Of a DNA stretch of 42,087 nt, positions 18,730 through 28,078 are shown one piece after another. Numbering within the stretch: the stretch's first letter is position 1; every line of letters starts with the position of its first letter. Origin of the DNA: an uncultured Thiotrichales bacterium (GTDB lineage: Bacteria; Pseudomonadota; Gammaproteobacteria; CAZUMV01); the NCBI GenBank assembly GCA_938042355.1, contig CALIRD010000046.1, forward strand, positions 1-42,087, written 5' to 3'. A program made the translations under genes and the position numbers. The notes below the pieces were generated by a model. That model saw nothing but the letters and a program-made list of their open reading frames with translations, was not told the origin of the DNA and did not search any database.

Positions 18730-20040
18730 TTAAAGTTCAGGGTTGGCTTTTAGTCTTTCCTCATATCTCTGTACATTGTAGCTTCGGCTTGCCATATAGT
18801 AACAAACGGTTCCAGCTACGTAGGTTGCCATCATGATTAATAAAGCATAGCGAACCGCATGGTCACCGTAAGTCGGTTGAAGAAGATCTGAAAAATAGCC
18901 GATCAATAGTGGGCCAAAACCAAACCCGATCAGGTTCATGAGAAATAGTAAGGTGGCGCAAGCGAGGGTGCGTTGCTGCGGTGGTACTAATGTTTGCACA
19001 ACGACATAAGTAGGGGCAACCCACCATGAGCCGAAAAAACCTGCCAGACAATACCAAAAGATTGCGACGGGAATAACAGAGCCAGCTAGCGCAACGGTCT
19101 TTGATTCTGGCCACATGATGAATAACATCATCAGAGGTAAAGAAATAAATAAACTAATGGCAGGCATTAACAGCAACCACTTTTGATCTTTACGCCCCAG
19201 CTTGTCAGTCAACCAGCCGCCAAATAATGAGCCAATCAGCCCCGTGATCACACCCAGCATGCCAATCATCAAGCCTGACTGTATGAGAGAAAGACCGTGC
19301 ACTCTCATCAAAAAAGGTATTGACCAATATCCAATGCCATTTCCCGCCATGCCGGCAATTGCGATTGCGGCCAGACTCCAGCGCAAGGAGCTCAATGCTT
19401 TTAGATTAACAATGAAATCTTTAAAGCTTGCGGGTTTTTGATCAGTAGTTTTGGTGGCATCAAAAGCGCCGCGCTCTGGTTCTTTTACGGTGAAGCGTAT
19501 GAGCAAGGCCAACAAAACACCGGGTGCGCCAACGATGATGAATGCCATGCGCCAGCCATAGGTTTGCGCCAGCCAGGAACCTAGTACCATGGCTAACAGC
19601 GTACCTATAAAGGTTCCACTGGAGAGAATTGCCATGGCAGTAGCACGATTTTTTTGTGGAAAATAATCGGCTACCATCGATTGTGAAGAGGGGACACCGC
19701 CAGCTTCACCCGCAGCCACACCGATGCGCACTAAAAGTAATTGCAGATAGGTGCCCGCATAGCCGCAGAGTACTGTCATGATGCTCCAAACGCCTGCTGA
19801 CCATGCCAAGACGTTCCTGCGGGTACTTCGATCGGCATAGCTGGCCAGGGGAAGTGCGAGCGTGGCATAAAAAACAGCAAATGACAGGCCTAGAAGCCCC
19901 ATCAAAGTGTCACTAACTTGAAACTCGTCTTTTATGGGCTCTATCATGACTGATAGCAGGCTACGATCCAGGTAATTAAAGCCGTAGGCCAGGGTTAATA
20001 AAAAGAGCGCGTAGTAAGAATGACCGCGGCTTATTTTCAC
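18730..20040 (-). CDS. MFS transporter
   Basis: 436 aa, about 12 hydrophobic helices; NYLDRSLLSVMIEPIKDEFQVSDTLMGLL, FGGWLTDKLGRK. Confidence 0.9.
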   Translation of the reverse strand: MKISRGHSYYALFLLTLAYGFNYLDRSLLSVMIEPIKDEFQVSDTLMGLLGLSFAVFYATLALPLASYADRSTRRNVLAWSAGVWSIMTVLCGYAGTYLQLLLVRIGVAAGEAGGVPSSQSMVADYFPQKNRATAMAILSSGTFIGTLLAMVLGSWLAQTYGWRMAFIIVGAPGVLLALLIRFTVKEPERGAFDATKTTDQKPASFKDFIVNLKALSSLRWSLAAIAIAGMAGNGIGYWSIPFLMRVHGLSLIQSGLMIGMLGVITGLIGSLFGGWLTDKLGRKDQKWLLLMPAISLFISLPLMMLFIMWPESKTVALAGSVIPVAIFWYCLAGFFGSWWVAPTYVVVQTLVPPQQRTLACATLLFLMNLIGFGFGPLLIGYFSDLLQPTYGDHAVRYALLIMMATYVAGTVCYYMASRSYNVQRYEERLKANPEL

Positions 20041-21212
20041 TAAGATACCTTTCTGAAGATGGCAGCGCCAGTAGGCACGCCTGCGCCGGCTGTAACTAAT
20101 GCTGTCTCAGCTTTGTCTACCTGATTAACGGATGTTCCACGCATTTGTCTAACCACCTCGGCAATGCCATTGAGCCCATGGATATAGGCTTCACCAATTT
20201 GTCCGCCATTGGTGTTAACCGGTAGTTTACCACCTCGAGAGATATGACCGTCTTTTATAAAATCTTTAGCCTCACCACGTTGACAAAAGCCAAATGATTC
20301 CAACTGCGGCAGTATGGCTGGTGAGAAATGGTCGTAGATACAAGCGACATCAATATCTTCCGGTTTGGCATCCGCGCTTTGGTACAGGTCTTTTGCTATC
20401 GCAACAAACTCCGGGTAGTGAGCTATGTCATCACCATAAAAGGGAGTGACTTGGCGAGAGGTGGGTACTGCACATTGGCGCACACTGGCAATTTCGATCG
20501 CAACACCATCAAGATCACGCGCACGTTCCTTGCTGGTTACGACAAAAGCAACTGCGCCATCACTTTCCTGGCAACAGTCATCTTTGCGTAACGGGTCGGC
20601 TATCATTTTAGACGCCTGATGGTCTTCCAGCGTAATCGGGCGCTCAAAGTAAAACGCTTCCGGATTGGTTGCGGCAAAGTCTCTCAAGCTGACCGCGACT
20701 CGACCAAAGTCTTCTGTAGTCGCGCCATACTCATGCATATAGCGTCGGGCTGACATGGCGATCCAGCTTGCCGGTGTCATAAAACCGGAAGGGAAGTAAT
20801 GACTGAAATGAATCATATCCGGGTTGAGTGGGTTCATGCTCATGATTTCACCGCCACCAAAACGTAGGCCTGAGCGTTCGTTCATGGCGCGGTAAATCAC
20901 CACGGCTTCTGCTTGTTTGCTCATCACCGCACTATAGGCATGGGCAAAAGGACCTACTGCACCTCCGCCACCGTATTCGGTCCGAGAGAAAAACCTGAGC
21001 TCCTTACCACCAATCATGCGGTGAACTTCGATCTCCCAGTTATTGTCCATACTGAAAGTTGCCATGCCGTCAATTTCAGAGGAGGGTATGCCCGAGTCTT
21101 GAATGGCAGCGTGTGCGGCTTCTACTGCCAGTTGCATTTCACTACGCCCGGAATTTTTTGAAAACTCGGTGGCGCCTATGCCAACGATGACAGGCGTTCT
21201 TGCATCACTCAT
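20040..21212 (-). CDS. Thiolase-fold protein, lipid-transfer/Ltp2-like
   Basis: 390 aa; VIVGIGATEFSKNSGRSEMQLAVEAAHAAIQDSGI...CIYDHFSPAILPQLESFGFC...GGKLPVNTNGGQIGEAYIHGLNGIAEVVRQMRG. Confidence 0.85.
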   Translation of the reverse strand: MSDARTPVIVGIGATEFSKNSGRSEMQLAVEAAHAAIQDSGIPSSEIDGMATFSMDNNWEIEVHRMIGGKELRFFSRTEYGGGGAVGPFAHAYSAVMSKQAEAVVIYRAMNERSGLRFGGGEIMSMNPLNPDMIHFSHYFPSGFMTPASWIAMSARRYMHEYGATTEDFGRVAVSLRDFAATNPEAFYFERPITLEDHQASKMIADPLRKDDCCQESDGAVAFVVTSKERARDLDGVAIEIASVRQCAVPTSRQVTPFYGDDIAHYPEFVAIAKDLYQSADAKPEDIDVACIYDHFSPAILPQLESFGFCQRGEAKDFIKDGHISRGGKLPVNTNGGQIGEAYIHGLNGIAEVVRQMRGTSVNQVDKAETALVTAGAGVPTGAAIFRKVS

Positions 21213-21616
21213 CGTGCGCCTCCGTTTAAATCAACCGACGCGGTACCGGTAACATGGTTACCCATCGCGTTCTTGCCTTTAAAGCTTACTTCGACGACTC
21301 CTTCTTCATATGCGGTGATCTCGCCAGAAAGAACCATGGTGTCACCTGGAAAGTTTGGTGCACCCAACCGCAGCTGGATGCGTTTGATACGCGCCTCTGC
21401 GCCTGCCCAGTCAGTAAGGTAGCGGCCAACAATGCCGTTGGTAGTCAGGATGTTCATAAAAATGTCTGGCGTACCGGCTGCCTGGGCGGCGGCTTTGTCG
21501 TGGTGCACGTTTTCAAAGTCTTGAGAAGCAATTGCACCTGAGACGATTTGTCTTGGGTTGATGGGTATGTCCAGAGTGGGTAGGGCATCACCCACGTTAA
21601 GTTCGGTTGCGTTCAT
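21209..21616 (-). CDS. MaoC-like hotdog hydratase (ChsH1-like)
   Basis: 135 aa; QIVSGAIASQDFENVHHDKAAAQAAGTPDIFMNILTTNGIVGRYLTDW; 4-nt overlap with neighbours. Confidence 0.8.
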   Translation of the reverse strand: MNATELNVGDALPTLDIPINPRQIVSGAIASQDFENVHHDKAAAQAAGTPDIFMNILTTNGIVGRYLTDWAGAEARIKRIQLRLGAPNFPGDTMVLSGEITAYEEGVVEVSFKGKNAMGNHVTGTASVDLNGGAR

Positions 21617-22578
21617 GAGCTTGCCTCCGTTTCAATGACTTCAAAAACGGGCAGAGTCATTTCATCTTGTACTTCAACCAGCTTGGCTTTGACACGCGAG
21701 CCTATTACTATGTCATCCGGTTTTGTGCCGGTTAGTTGCGAAGCAATTCGTACGCCTTCATCAAGATCCACTAAGACTATTGCATTAGGGTAATCGAACG
21801 GTGGAATCTCGGGGTAGTGCATAACCGTGTAGCTATAAATTGTACCCTCACATTTTGATTCGATCGTGTTCCACTCAATGCTCTGGCACTGTTCACACAT
21901 GGGCTGAGGTGGATGACGCGTCACCTGACAATTGGAGCATTGTTGAATCAGAAGCTTGCCCTCGCGCAAACCTTGCCAGAAATGTTTGGAATCATGATTC
22001 TCAACGGGACGAATACGCTCAATCTTTTTTATACCTCCACCGGAACTACTGGCGCCGGGCGTTTGTTCGGGTGGCATGTATTTAAAGTAACTGATTCTCG
22101 CTTCACCAAAGAGCTCGTCTTTGATCTCGTCATTACTGCGGTAATATTGTGCGTGTTCCGTAACGAAATATCCTTCGCCTAAACCGGTTGATTTTTTGTC
22201 GGTGACGTCAACGATAGTGTGGTAACTGTAAACCTGATCGCCTTCTTTGAGGTAGCTATGATAGGTCTGGTCATAATTGGTGGCGACAGTGGCGGAGTAA
22301 CCAATCTGTCCAAACTTATCCATAATCTCATACACATTCTTGTCTACGGTGCCTTCCGGGAAGTTGCCGCGTACGTCGCGCATGGTCCACATTTGTAGCA
22401 TGGTCGGTGGCGCAATAACCTCGTCATTTTCAAGGTAGAGCGGGTTGGTATCACCCATGGCGGCACACCATTGCCAGACCTGGGCTCGATTTACTTTATT
22501 CCATCCGATATAGGGCCCAAGCCTATGATTAATATGGTCTTCTCTGATCTTTTCTACGGTTAATTCTGACTCGGACAT
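21613..22578 (-). CDS. MaoC-like N-terminal hotdog + C-terminal DUF35 zinc-ribbon/OB-fold fusion (ChsH2-like)
   Basis: 321 aa; hotdog N-half, zinc ribbon CSNCQVTRHPPQPMCEQC and OB part GTIYSYTVMHYPEIPPFDYPNAIVLVDLDEGVRIASQLTG. Confidence 0.85.
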   Translation of the reverse strand: MSESELTVEKIREDHINHRLGPYIGWNKVNRAQVWQWCAAMGDTNPLYLENDEVIAPPTMLQMWTMRDVRGNFPEGTVDKNVYEIMDKFGQIGYSATVATNYDQTYHSYLKEGDQVYSYHTIVDVTDKKSTGLGEGYFVTEHAQYYRSNDEIKDELFGEARISYFKYMPPEQTPGASSSGGGIKKIERIRPVENHDSKHFWQGLREGKLLIQQCSNCQVTRHPPQPMCEQCQSIEWNTIESKCEGTIYSYTVMHYPEIPPFDYPNAIVLVDLDEGVRIASQLTGTKPDDIVIGSRVKAKLVEVQDEMTLPVFEVIETEASS

Positions 22579-22689
22579 TGGCTGGGAATCCTCATTGCTA
22601 CAAGCGCCATGAGACGCATGTATTGTATTCGAATGTAATTATGCATTATCATTGCAAAATAGAATAATCAGGTCAAATTCTGGAGCAGT

Positions 22690-23856
22690 ATGGACACTCG
22701 TTATACAAAAGAGCAAATCGAATTACGTTTGGAGCTGCGCGAGTACTTCCGCAAGCTGATGACGCCCGAGCGGCGTGAAGCTGTGATTGGAACGGAAGGT
22801 GGGCCCGTATTTCGTGACACGATTGAGCAACTCGGCAGTGATGGCATTCTCACGCTGGGTTGGCCCGAAGAATACGGTGGTAAGAACTACACCGCACTGG
22901 AACAATTGATTTTGTTTGAAGAGGCGTGGCAATTCCATACACCATTTCCGTTAGTTACGGTGAATACAGTGGGCCCGGCACTGATGACGTTTGGTACTGA
23001 AGAACAAAAAAAGTTCTTCTTGCCCAAAATAGCCGCTGGCAAGTGTATTTTTGCGGTGGGCTATACCGAGCCTGGTTCAGGAACGGATTTGGGGTCGCTA
23101 AGTTTACCTGCCGAGCGAGAGGGTGATGAGTTTGTCCTGAATGGCAATAAGGTTTACACCAGCTCCGGACATGACTGTGAATACGTGTGGATGGCGGCGC
23201 GTACTAACAAAGATGTGAAGCGCCCCTCGGATGGCATCACTTTGATGATAGTTGATACCAATCAACCCGGATATACCTTTGCTCCCATTAATACAGTAGC
23301 GGAAGTAGAAACCAACGTTACTTACTACGACAATGTGCGCGTACCAGTAAGCAATGTCATAGGTGAAATTGATGGTGGCTGGGGGGTGATTACCGCACAG
23401 CTCAATCACGAGCGTGTCGCGTTGGCGGCGATGACGACAATAGGTTCAAAAGAGTTCAAACGCCTGCTTAAGCAGCTTCAGGAACATGCACCGGAAAAAC
23501 TGAAAGACCCAATAGTAAGAGCCAAGATCGGTAACCTGTATGCGCAACTGGAATCCATGGAAATTATCAATCTGCGTACGGCGACTCAGATAGAACAAGA
23601 CATTCTTGATGTCGCGTTGGCGTCAGGTAGTAAGTATCAGAATATTCTGGCTTTGATCGAGGTACTTAAAGAGATACTCGAACTGGTGGGTGAGGATTCA
23701 CTGGTGAAATACGGCAGTGATAATGCCATTTTCTGGGGTGATTTAGAGCGTGATTATCGTAATGCACAGGTCTCCACAGTGGGTGGCGGTGTGCTGGAGG
23801 TCATGCGTTGTATGGTAGCCAGTTTCGGCCTTGGCATGCCCAATACGATTGCTTAG
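22690..23856 (+). CDS. Acyl-CoA dehydrogenase (FadE29/ChsE2-like)
   Basis: 388 aa; FAVGYTEPGSGTDLGSLSLPAEREGDEFVLNGNKVYTSSGHDCEYVWMAART; RNAQVSTVGGGVLEVMR. Confidence 0.92.
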   Translation: MDTRYTKEQIELRLELREYFRKLMTPERREAVIGTEGGPVFRDTIEQLGSDGILTLGWPEEYGGKNYTALEQLILFEEAWQFHTPFPLVTVNTVGPALMTFGTEEQKKFFLPKIAAGKCIFAVGYTEPGSGTDLGSLSLPAEREGDEFVLNGNKVYTSSGHDCEYVWMAARTNKDVKRPSDGITLMIVDTNQPGYTFAPINTVAEVETNVTYYDNVRVPVSNVIGEIDGGWGVITAQLNHERVALAAMTTIGSKEFKRLLKQLQEHAPEKLKDPIVRAKIGNLYAQLESMEIINLRTATQIEQDILDVALASGSKYQNILALIEVLKEILELVGEDSLVKYGSDNAIFWGDLERDYRNAQVSTVGGGVLEVMRCMVASFGLGMPNTIA

Positions 23857-23875
23857 CCAGGATAAGGATAAGATT

Positions 23876-24988
23876 ATGGATTTTATATTTAACGAAGAGC
23901 AACGAGCGATTACTGAAGCAGCCGCCAAGGTTTTCGAAGATTTATGTACCGATGATCAGATTAAAGATCTGGGTGCAAACCCATGCAAGCTACACGCTGA
24001 TTTGTGGTCGCAATTGGCTGAATCCGGCATGTTGGGTCTGGTTATCGATGAGCAGTATGAAGGCATGGGGTTAACTATGCTCGAGTTGGCGGGTGTATTG
24101 GAGCAGCAGGGGCGCCATGTTGCGCCAGTGCCGCTACTCTCAACACTGGTTGAATCTGCGATGACTCTGGGTGACAGTAACAATACAGCGTTGAAGGCTG
24201 AACTCTTGCCAAAAGTTGCTTCAGGAGAGTTGAAGCTGAGTGCGCTTCGTCCTTACGCAGGTGTTCAGGTTGCAGAAGTTTTGTCTGCCAATAGTAAGGA
24301 TGATGGTTGGGTGTTGAACGGTCGCAGTGGCATTTCACTGTATGCGACTCACGCCGACGGTTTTGTCGTTGATGCTGGTGACGTGATGGTTTATGTCCCG
24401 AAAGATTCGAGCGATATTACAGTTACTGCCCAAATTGCAGTCAGTGGTGAGCCAGCGGGTTTTGTCAGCTTCACCCACTGTCAGGTTTCCGCAGCGCAAA
24501 TCATTGCAACAGGTGATGAAGTAGCGCGATCGCGCGATTTGCAAAAACAACGCGCGTGGATTGCACTCTCGGCAATACAAACCGGCGTCCTCGACGAAGG
24601 GCTTAAGCGTGCCGCCGCTTATGTCTCCGAGCGTAAACAGTTTGGCCGCCCTTTAGGCAAGTTCCAGGCGGTATCGCAACAAGCCGCCAATGCTTACATG
24701 CAAATTGAAGCACTGCGTGGTGCTTATTGGCGCGCACTGGATTTTCTTGAACAAGGCGAGGATTTCGGTCAGGCGGCAGCAGTTGCAAAATACTGGACAG
24801 CCGATTCTGGACACAAAGCAGCACATACCTTTTTGCATTTGCATGGAGGTATCGGTCAGGATCTGGAATATCCGGTGCATCGTTTTTTCTTGTGGGCTAA
24901 ATTCTGCGAGCGTTATCTGGGCGGTGTAGATGATCTGGTCATTGGTATTGGTGACAACGTGATCGCCGAGGCGAGTGCTGCCATTTAA
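23876..24988 (+). CDS. Acyl-CoA dehydrogenase, second subunit type (FadE28/ChsE1-like)
   Basis: MDFIFNEEQRAITEAAAKVFEDLC...ERKQFGRPLGKFQAVSQQAANAYMQIEALRGAYWRALDFL...HTFLHLHGGIGQDLEYPVHRFFLWAK; internal ATG at 23876. Confidence 0.9.
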   Translation: MDFIFNEEQRAITEAAAKVFEDLCTDDQIKDLGANPCKLHADLWSQLAESGMLGLVIDEQYEGMGLTMLELAGVLEQQGRHVAPVPLLSTLVESAMTLGDSNNTALKAELLPKVASGELKLSALRPYAGVQVAEVLSANSKDDGWVLNGRSGISLYATHADGFVVDAGDVMVYVPKDSSDITVTAQIAVSGEPAGFVSFTHCQVSAAQIIATGDEVARSRDLQKQRAWIALSAIQTGVLDEGLKRAAAYVSERKQFGRPLGKFQAVSQQAANAYMQIEALRGAYWRALDFLEQGEDFGQAAAVAKYWTADSGHKAAHTFLHLHGGIGQDLEYPVHRFFLWAKFCERYLGGVDDLVIGIGDNVIAEASAAI

Positions 24989-26664
24989 TGAATGATCAAA
25001 TCGTGGATGTTCTGGTTGTTGGCTCAGGTGCAGGTGCGTTAACCGCGGCTGTTACCGCTGCTCATCATGGTGCCAAGGTGCTGGTGGTTGAGAAGAGTAA
25101 ACTCTTTGGTGGAACTTCTGCCATGTCCGGCGGCGGTGTCTGGGTGCCGAATAACTCCAATGCCAAAAAGCTCGGTCAGAAAGATTCTTTTGAAGAAGCG
25201 TTGTTGTATATGACTTCGATGATTGGCGATCAGGTCAAGTTATCGCGCCTGGAAACCTACGTAAAGCGCGCTCCAGAAATGCTGGACTACCTGCAAACCC
25301 ACACCCACCTGAAAATGGAGGCCTATCCATACCCTGACTATTACAGTGATGCGCCGGGAGCAAAAGAGGGTTATCGTACTCAAGCGCCCCGCGTATTCAA
25401 AGGCTCAAAACTGGGTGATGATTTATACAAAATGCAACCGCAGGCACCGGGTTCACTGGTACAAGGCAAGTTCAGTTTAACTTTCAAGGAAGCGCGCAAG
25501 TTTCTAACACAAGACAAAGGCTGGCGCGCCACCTTGTTCAAAATGTTGTTCTCGTATTACGCGGATATTCCAGGTCGCTTGAAGGGCAAATTGTCGCGGC
25601 GATTGACGCAGGGGCATTCCCTGGTGGGCAGTTTGTTCTTGTCGGTCAAGGAGCAAGGAACAGAAGTATGGCTTAACTCGCCCATGAAATCGTTGCTGCA
25701 TGAAAATGGAGTAGTGACGGGTGCACTAGTTGAGCGTGAAGGTGAAGAGATTGAAGTACTTGCTAGTAAGGTCATTCTTGCTGCGGGTGGTTTTGAACAC
25801 AATGAGAATCTGCGTCATGCAACGTTACCCAAGCCCACTCATCAAGATTGGAGTGTCTCGCAAGATGCGAATACGGGCGATGCCATTATTGCAGCGGGCG
25901 ATTTGAATGCGGCAACCGATTTGATGAATCACGCCTGGTGGATACCGGTAGTCAAAGTGCCTGGCTGGTCGCGCGCTATCGGTATTTTTGCCGAGCGCTC
26001 TCTACCCGGGCTTGTGATTGTTAACAAACACGGTAAACGAATCGGGAATGAAGCCGACCCTTATCTGGAGTCTGGTTATGCTTTGTATCGTGCTAACTCT
26101 ATTCCATCCTGGGTCATATTTGATGCGAGATTTCGTAAAAAATATCCGTTTGGACCACTGGGTCCGGGGTGGGCGACCCCGGATAAATTCATCAATAAAA
26201 AGGTTAAAGATATTTGGGCGCGAGAAGAGTCACTGGATGACCTCGCCGCTACTTTGAAGATCGATGCGTATGGGCTACGGCATACGATTGAGCGAAATAA
26301 CATTTTCGCAGAGACAGGGGTGGATGAGGACTTTCAGCGTGGTAGTAGTTTTTATGATCGTTACTACGGTGATCATCATAATAAACCTAACCCATGTATT
26401 GCGCCTATCAGTGAGCCACCATTTTACGCGTTGCCTTTGCACCCGGGTGATATCGGTACCAAAGGTGGTTTGCTCACTAATGATCATGCGCAAGTGTTGA
26501 ATACTTCGGGCGAGCCGATTGAAGGTTTGTATGCTTGCGGGAACACCAGTGCCGCGGTAATGGGTGATAAATATTTAGGTGCGGGTGCTACACTCGGGCC
26601 AGCAATGACGTTTGGTTATCTGGCGGCGTTACACGCTACTCAACATCAGAGGAGAACATCGTGA
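24988..26664 (+). CDS. FAD-dependent oxidoreductase, 3-ketosteroid-dehydrogenase-like/fumarate-reductase superfamily
   Basis: 558 aa; VLVVGSGAGALTAAVTAAHHGAKVLVVEKSKLFGGTSAMSGGGVWVPNN...GLYACGNTSAAVMGDKYLGAGATLGPAMTFGYLAA. TAATG overlap with previous gene. Confidence 0.88.
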   Translation: MNDQIVDVLVVGSGAGALTAAVTAAHHGAKVLVVEKSKLFGGTSAMSGGGVWVPNNSNAKKLGQKDSFEEALLYMTSMIGDQVKLSRLETYVKRAPEMLDYLQTHTHLKMEAYPYPDYYSDAPGAKEGYRTQAPRVFKGSKLGDDLYKMQPQAPGSLVQGKFSLTFKEARKFLTQDKGWRATLFKMLFSYYADIPGRLKGKLSRRLTQGHSLVGSLFLSVKEQGTEVWLNSPMKSLLHENGVVTGALVEREGEEIEVLASKVILAAGGFEHNENLRHATLPKPTHQDWSVSQDANTGDAIIAAGDLNAATDLMNHAWWIPVVKVPGWSRAIGIFAERSLPGLVIVNKHGKRIGNEADPYLESGYALYRANSIPSWVIFDARFRKKYPFGPLGPGWATPDKFINKKVKDIWAREESLDDLAATLKIDAYGLRHTIERNNIFAETGVDEDFQRGSSFYDRYYGDHHNKPNPCIAPISEPPFYALPLHPGDIGTKGGLLTNDHAQVLNTSGEPIEGLYACGNTSAAVMGDKYLGAGATLGPAMTFGYLAALHATQHQRRTS

Positions 26665-27443
26665 GTGAACGATTTACAGACAAAGTAGCCATTGTGACCG
26701 GTAGTAGCTATGGCATAGGTTTGGCGACGGCTCAGCAGCTGGCTCAAGAAGGTGCGCAAGTAGTGATTTGTGCGCGTGGTCAGGAAAAGCTGGATGAAGC
26801 AGCGGCTAGTATTACAGATGAGGGCGGTAAGGTTGAGGCGGTGGCACTGGATCTGGCCGAGCTCGATGCATTCGAACAATTAATCAACACCACAGCAGAA
26901 AAATACGGACGACTCGATGTGTTGGTAAATAATGCCACCATGACCAGACATGGCATGATCTCGGGCATGAGTCTGGACAATTGGCGCAAGAATTTTTCTG
27001 TAACGGCTGATGCTACTTTTATCGGCACCAAAACAGCGATGGAAATAATGGTCAAGCAGGGAAGTGGCGCGATTGTGAATGTCTCGTCTTCCTGTGGCAA
27101 CAAAGCAGCTAAAGGCGTTGCTGGTTACTCCGCAGCTAAAGCAGCAATGACCCAGTTTTCTCATTGCGCAGCAATGGAAGTTGCACACACCGGTGTGCGG
27201 GTTAATGTCGTGGTACCCGGTTCGGTAGACACGCCCGCTAATCAAGCCGCTACCCAGGGCAACAAAAATGTGCAAGAGACTCTGGAAAATGCCATACCCA
27301 TGTTACGCAGTGGTACTGCGCAAGAGCTGGCCAATGCCATTGCTTTTCTCGCCAGCGATGACGCCAGCTTTATCACCGGTGTAGAGTTACCGGTAGACGG
27401 TGGCAAGTTAACCGAGCTATACGTGCCCGCCATTTTATCCTAG
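26661..27443 (+). CDS. SDR family oxidoreductase (GTG start, GTGA overlap with upstream gene)
   Basis: 260 aa; VAIVTGSSYGIGLATAQQL...LVNNATM...YSAAKAAM...DGGKLTEL. Confidence 0.9.
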   Translation: MSERFTDKVAIVTGSSYGIGLATAQQLAQEGAQVVICARGQEKLDEAAASITDEGGKVEAVALDLAELDAFEQLINTTAEKYGRLDVLVNNATMTRHGMISGMSLDNWRKNFSVTADATFIGTKTAMEIMVKQGSGAIVNVSSSCGNKAAKGVAGYSAAKAAMTQFSHCAAMEVAHTGVRVNVVVPGSVDTPANQAATQGNKNVQETLENAIPMLRSGTAQELANAIAFLASDDASFITGVELPVDGGKLTELYVPAILS

Positions 27444-27464
27444 AAAAATTACAGACACTCAAAT

Positions 27465-27914
27465 ATGACAATTAGCCGTAGTGAAATACCAAGTAACTTT
27501 GCACCTGTAAAACCACTTTCAGGTCTCGGACAAACTGTTGGTCCGTTTTATTTGAAAGATGGGATTTCGGTTGATGAGGAAGGGGTTACCCACCTGGGTT
27601 TAAAAATGGAGCCATTGCATGGCGGCGGCCCCGGCAGAGGGCATGGCGGGGTCACCATGACTTTGCTGGATGAAGTGATGGGGAGATCGGCGACTCATGC
27701 ATGTGATGCCTTGTGTGTGACGATTACTATGAATACTAACTTTTGCGCGAGTACTCTGATTGATGATTTTCTAATAGCGCGGGCAAAAGTTTCACACAGA
27801 ACCTTTAAAACGATATTTCTAGAATCCACTATTCACGCAGGCGAAACCTTGATCGCGACCTCAACGGGTATCTGGAAGAAGACCAAAGAGCCAATACCGG
27901 AAAAATTTGGTTAG
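27465..27914 (+). CDS. PaaI-type hotdog thioesterase
   Basis: 149 aa; GLKMEPLHGGGPGRGHGGVTMTLLDEVMGRSATH. Confidence 0.8.
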   Translation: MTISRSEIPSNFAPVKPLSGLGQTVGPFYLKDGISVDEEGVTHLGLKMEPLHGGGPGRGHGGVTMTLLDEVMGRSATHACDALCVTITMNTNFCASTLIDDFLIARAKVSHRTFKTIFLESTIHAGETLIATSTGIWKKTKEPIPEKFG

Positions 27915-28001
27915 CGTTCAAAATGAGATCAACCTGTTCGAGCAAAAGATCTTTTACTTTGTGATGAAAAAGTGCCGTTAAGCAGGCAGGGCTTCTTATA
28001 T

Positions 28002-28028
28002 GCGTAAAATTACGCTAAAATTTTACGC
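28002..28028 (+). promoter_or_regulatory. Perfect 10-bp inverted repeat, 7-nt spacer (candidate operator) upstream of P450
   Basis: GCGTAAAATT-ACGCTAA-AATTTTACGC. Confidence 0.6.
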
Positions 28029-28078
28029 AAATAGATAATTAAGCCTGTATTCTACAAATAGTAGAAAGGAAAAGAGCT

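Noticed and set aside
22627-22634. ATTCGAAT palindrome in the divergent promoter of the igr-like operons
   Set aside because: Only 8 bp, flanks do not extend the symmetry, and it does not match the GCGTA...TACGC motif; likely chance in AT-rich DNA.
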